A DNA stretch of 64,000 bases from Phytoseiulus persimilis. Taxonomy: Eukaryota > Arthropoda > Arachnida > Mesostigmata > Phytoseiidae. Position 1 is the stretch's first letter; every line of letters begins with the position of its first letter. Shown one piece after another: positions 60,204 to 64,000 of this stretch. The stretch is taken from assembly GCA_037576195.1 (NCBI GenBank), contig CM075101.1, forward strand, positions 19,096,001 through 19,160,000, given 5' to 3'. The notes beneath the pieces were generated by a model that saw nothing but the letters and a program-made list of their open reading frames with translations, did not search any database and was not told the origin of the DNA. Position numbers and translations under genes: made by a program.

Positions 60204-63200
60204 ACATGGTGCTCCGCGAGGGAAAGCGATCACAGAGACCGACCGGAACCTTCTGTATTTACCTCGAAGACGGGCGCTTTTCTGGGCAAACCTTTGAGGG
60301 AATAAGGAAAAGCGGAGACAATGAGGAACTTGGAGGTTACTGGCGATCAGCAGTGTCAGACACGTCTCCCATCCTGTGCCTGGATCAGATACAGCGGTCA
60401 AACTCGTCGAGGGGAAAATACGAGCGATCAGATGAGCGATTTAATCCAGGACAGTGCTAACGTGAGCTCAATATCACAAACAATGCCGAGACAGTCTGTT
60501 GGACGATCAGGCGATATGATACGATAGGCCGATCCTGTTGATCGATTAACGATTCCCGGTTCGAAATCCATGGAAAGGCTGGCGCTCCCTCCTGATTATC
60601 ACGATAGGGAATCCGCGCCTCAGACACGGCTTCCAATATCTCCACGATTCGGTTCGATTCTCTTTCACTGAAGTCCCGATCAAAAGCGAGACGTTTCAAA
60701 GAGAACTTTGGAATCGTGAAAGGAGATGGGAGAACGTGGCTGGCGACCGTTCCGTTCGAAAAGTCCTGTGAAGGTCGGTCGGGCATCCCGATCGTCTGAA
60801 TGTTCTCAGCTTCGCGAGCCGAGGTCAAGTTTCCCGAAGGTTCGAGCGCTCAGGATTCCGCGTGTCGGTGGTTTCGTTACCGAGGATATAAGATCCGTAA
60901 TTGATTTCTGAGCAGATATGTCTAGAGAATTTTCTCTCTGACATCATCGGCGAATCCAACCGGACTGGAAAACATGTCACAGTCAGGGCGAGTCGACTCG
61001 GCCTTGACGAAGCTGATTTATTCGGATCCGAACTTTCGAGGCCGAGTTGACGCCGAAGCCGAGATGACGTGCACCGTATTACGGTTCGTCCACCCAACTC
61101 CTCCGCTCGAAGTTTGTGAGCTGGAAGAGCGTGGAAGACCGAGCGAGGGAGGTGGAAAAAGCACGCGACGAAAACGCGGAATAGGAGAAACTTCGCTCCC
61201 CGGCTACACGCGGGCTCATCTTGGTCGGAGCGCTGTTGATGTCACCGGCACATCAGACAAGATGCTCCCTGTCAGGTCGGTTTAATATTCATGGAAACTG
61301 TTTGAGCAAATCACAGTTTTTGGAGCTAGTTTCTTGATCCGCTGAGGGCCAGCTCCTAGGAATATGGGGAACAAGACGCAGAAACCGACCGGAATGCGTG
61401 TGGCGGAAAGAACGACGGGACGGGTCAGGGTTAACCCCGGTCGGATTTCGCTGGATTGGTGACTACGCGCCCGATGCCGCTGGTTATTACCTGAGCTGCT
61501 CATGCTCAGAGTTTCGCTGTAGTTTCCGACATCGTCACCGCATTCGCCGGGAATTTCAATTACAGAGCTCGCTCGCTCGTGAGCGTTTTCTTGCGTTTCG
61601 TCTCGAGCGCGAGAGTCTGTGTACGTCTAAGTAAGTACGTGTCTGTTTGTCCGTGTGGTCGTCGGTGCTGCGTTCGCATATACAGAACCGGCGACAGGTC
61701 GGCCGCAGAACGCGAATAGCTTGCATTTCGGCAGCAGCTTAGGAGAAATTCCTCCCAAGACCGTTTCGTGTGGTCAAACCTAACTGCTCCCTAATATGAT
61801 GGAGACACGCGGGTAGTTGTAAGCAGTGGCGAGTGACGGGGACGGCACAAGTTCCCCATAGGATATTTTTCGCATGCGGCCACGGCTCTGACCATGAGAA
61901 GTGCCCAACGTGGCAGTCCAATGTTCAGCCGAGGGCTCAAGTTTCTTTGAAAGATTCGTGAACAAGCTTCAGCTCAAAACCGCGTCCGGGATTTCGGATT
62001 TGCTATTCCCACAAACCAGAGTCTCACACTTAAGCTTCTGGAATCGTCAACCTCCACAAGAGCTGGGAACTTCCTCGGGAAGAGCTTACAAGAAACCCAG
62101 TGGGGTGCGGCTACCACGCGAGAATTTTCGCCGTCGAATCGCGAGTCGGGACTCGGAGTCAAGAGCTCGATGGAGGGCAAATCTGGTGTAAGTAGCTTTC
62201 TGGTCGTAGCTCACAACGCTGGACGTCTTGTTACCGGCTTTCGATTCGGATTCTCGTCGATTCTGTCAAGAGTTCCACATCAGTCCCCTCCGTGAGATTA
62301 TAGTGGATAACCAACACGAAGCAGATGCCTGAGCGTCTCCTTCAGGTTTCCGGTGGAGTCGACGCCAGGTTCCATGTTGGGTTTTGTTATCGAAAATTCC
62401 GACTCCCCTCTGTATGGAAACGCCTCCAAAACTATGCTCCGAATGTCCCAGCGCCGAAGCATGTCCGGTGCTCCCGCGAACAGCATACTAGCTTTCCCGA
62501 AGCGTCATCACAAGAGACAAACAGTCTCACCAGAACACATTGCGAAACTTCCGAAGAGAATAAGCAAGAAGGACTTGCCCGGACAAAAATCGAAACCCTC
62601 CGAAAACTGCGAACGGGGCAAGCGGCTCAAGAAGTATCTCGATATCCGTTGGAGAATGCGTAGAAAACTTCCCTGGAGGAGGACTGTTAACGTCACCCTA
62701 ACGAAACCCTTTATCACTTCCGGAAAGTTTCGTGCTGATCTGATCGTCGTTCCAGACGTCTGTTGGGAATAAATGCACGTACACGCAGAGAAACGTTGCC
62801 TCTTGACTACGAACCAATAAACCGTATGGTTCCCGATGTGAACCCTGCCACGCACGCGAGCCCAGGAACTCGCAGAACCTATTCGGCATGAGATTGGGAA
62901 ACGCTACCTCTCCTTGGTATCGCTCTACTTGGGACCGAGGTGGCCTCGAACCCTCAGCCAGGCGTTCTGTGGTGCCCCGGCGACACCCCGGTCTTGGGCG
63001 GCGTGGTCGTACGGTACGACTCGTACCTCGTCGTTGGACAGCAGTAGAGGCTTCTATGCTAAGCGCAGTTTCCAGAACGTTTTCGAGGCTGCGCGCACAC
63101 TAGACTTCTTCCATGAAACCATGGATGTACGAGAACCGTGAGGGAAGTTTTCGAGAGATAGAGATTCCGAATATATTGAGCAGGACCGATTAAATCGGGA

Positions 63201-64000
63201 TCGTGAAGCCACGAAACATAGCTTCGGACGCTGCTTTCTTGAAACTGTTAGACGGCCACTTCTGTAGATAGATATACATGTAATATGAATGAACCATCTA
63301 CATTCAAGCAAATTTAGCGATTAACATTGAGTGAAATGTAAATAAGCCATTCTCCAAGCTAAAACACCTACAGCTTTCCAGCAAGACGACGGGCGAGAGT
63401 GCGCGGTTCCTTGAACCTGTCACCTGGGACTGCAGACGTATCCTCGCTCCACTTTGCGAATCCGATTCTCCAGTTGTCCATGTTCCGCAGTGAGTTTAAT
63501 CGTACCGTGTCTCCCCTGCAGTAAGACCTGCCCCGAATAGAGGTCCCAGCGTTATTTTGGGAGAGCGGAGAGAGAATAATCCCTGCTCCCTCATGGAGCT
63601 CGTGGAACAAACGGGAGCTCGTTGGTTGGTCAGCGGAGAGTGAGGTGTGAATATATGAAGTCCATCTGATCAATTTCTTGCGCATGAAAGGAACGGTGTT
63701 CAATCAGCGGATATCCCACTGGAATTTTTGGTATCTGTCGTAAATAATCCAATATTTTCCACAAACTTGGTTGGCTCAACTAACAGTACAACGCCGCCCA
63801 GGGATTTCGGCAGACCCCTGCGCAGCTCATTGTCACACCTAGGGTACGCCTCCATGGCCGGGCTCGGCGTTAGACACAGTGGTCTGAGTTGCTGGGGGAG
63901 AATTTTCGGCGTATCGAGTTTTCGAGATTCCGGGCGTTCGGGATTCGAGAGTTTCGGGATGCCGGATCTAAAGCGTCGTATACTTGCAAACAACAGAGGA
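60204..64000. other. Interval without recognised gene
   Basis: There is a B-box-like GGTTCGAAATCC near 60560 without an A-box. Otherwise there are only short frames lacking domains. I see no repeat or RNA gene that I can support. Confidence 0.4.

Overview
The window looks like nuclear DNA from a metazoan, most likely an arthropod. Its only securely recognisable gene is an intronless polycystin-2 (PKD2/TRPP2) channel on the minus strand, at about 5.1-7.4 kb. Such channels are animal or other ciliated-eukaryote proteins. There is no operon-like gene packing. Base composition is near 50% GC or a little above, and GC-ending codons dominate in the channel gene. A compact, GC-balanced acarine (mite) genome with heavy intron loss would fit, but the assignment below phylum level is inference.

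Layout. 1-5.1 kb: no recognisable gene; a 110-bp hAT-type MITE at 1.75 kb, an alanine-codon-rich stretch near 2.9 kb and a pair of adjacent hairpins near 3.46 kb. 5.1-7.4 kb: polycystin-2, reading leftwards. 7.44-8.76 kb: its 5' flank, with a 37-base G tract that abuts a NotI octamer, two perfect CRE octamers, and CGG and GGCC simple repeats. 8.8-56 kb: a long stretch without any gene I can name. It holds degenerate tRNA-derived fragments, short tandem repeats, G/C homopolymers, hairpins and a 20-bp perfect palindrome. Several long open frames there may be chance or may be exons. 56.3-56.8 kb: a short plus-strand frame with a signal peptide and GC-ending codons, probably a small secreted protein or its first exon, preceded by a recurring CGTGGTGAA word. 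56.8-64 kb: a second copy of the hAT-type MITE at 60.1 kb and nothing else recognisable.

No shared pathway is visible among the genes: there is one ion channel, one putative secreted peptide and repeat relics. The most informative observations are the intronless polycystin-2 with two canonical EF-hands, the two related MITE copies with 8-bp target duplications, and the poly-G/NotI junction. Multi-exon genes with short exons cannot be resolved reliably by eye, so absence of a call over the large intervals does not prove absence of genes. I did not find a clear new multi-gene system.
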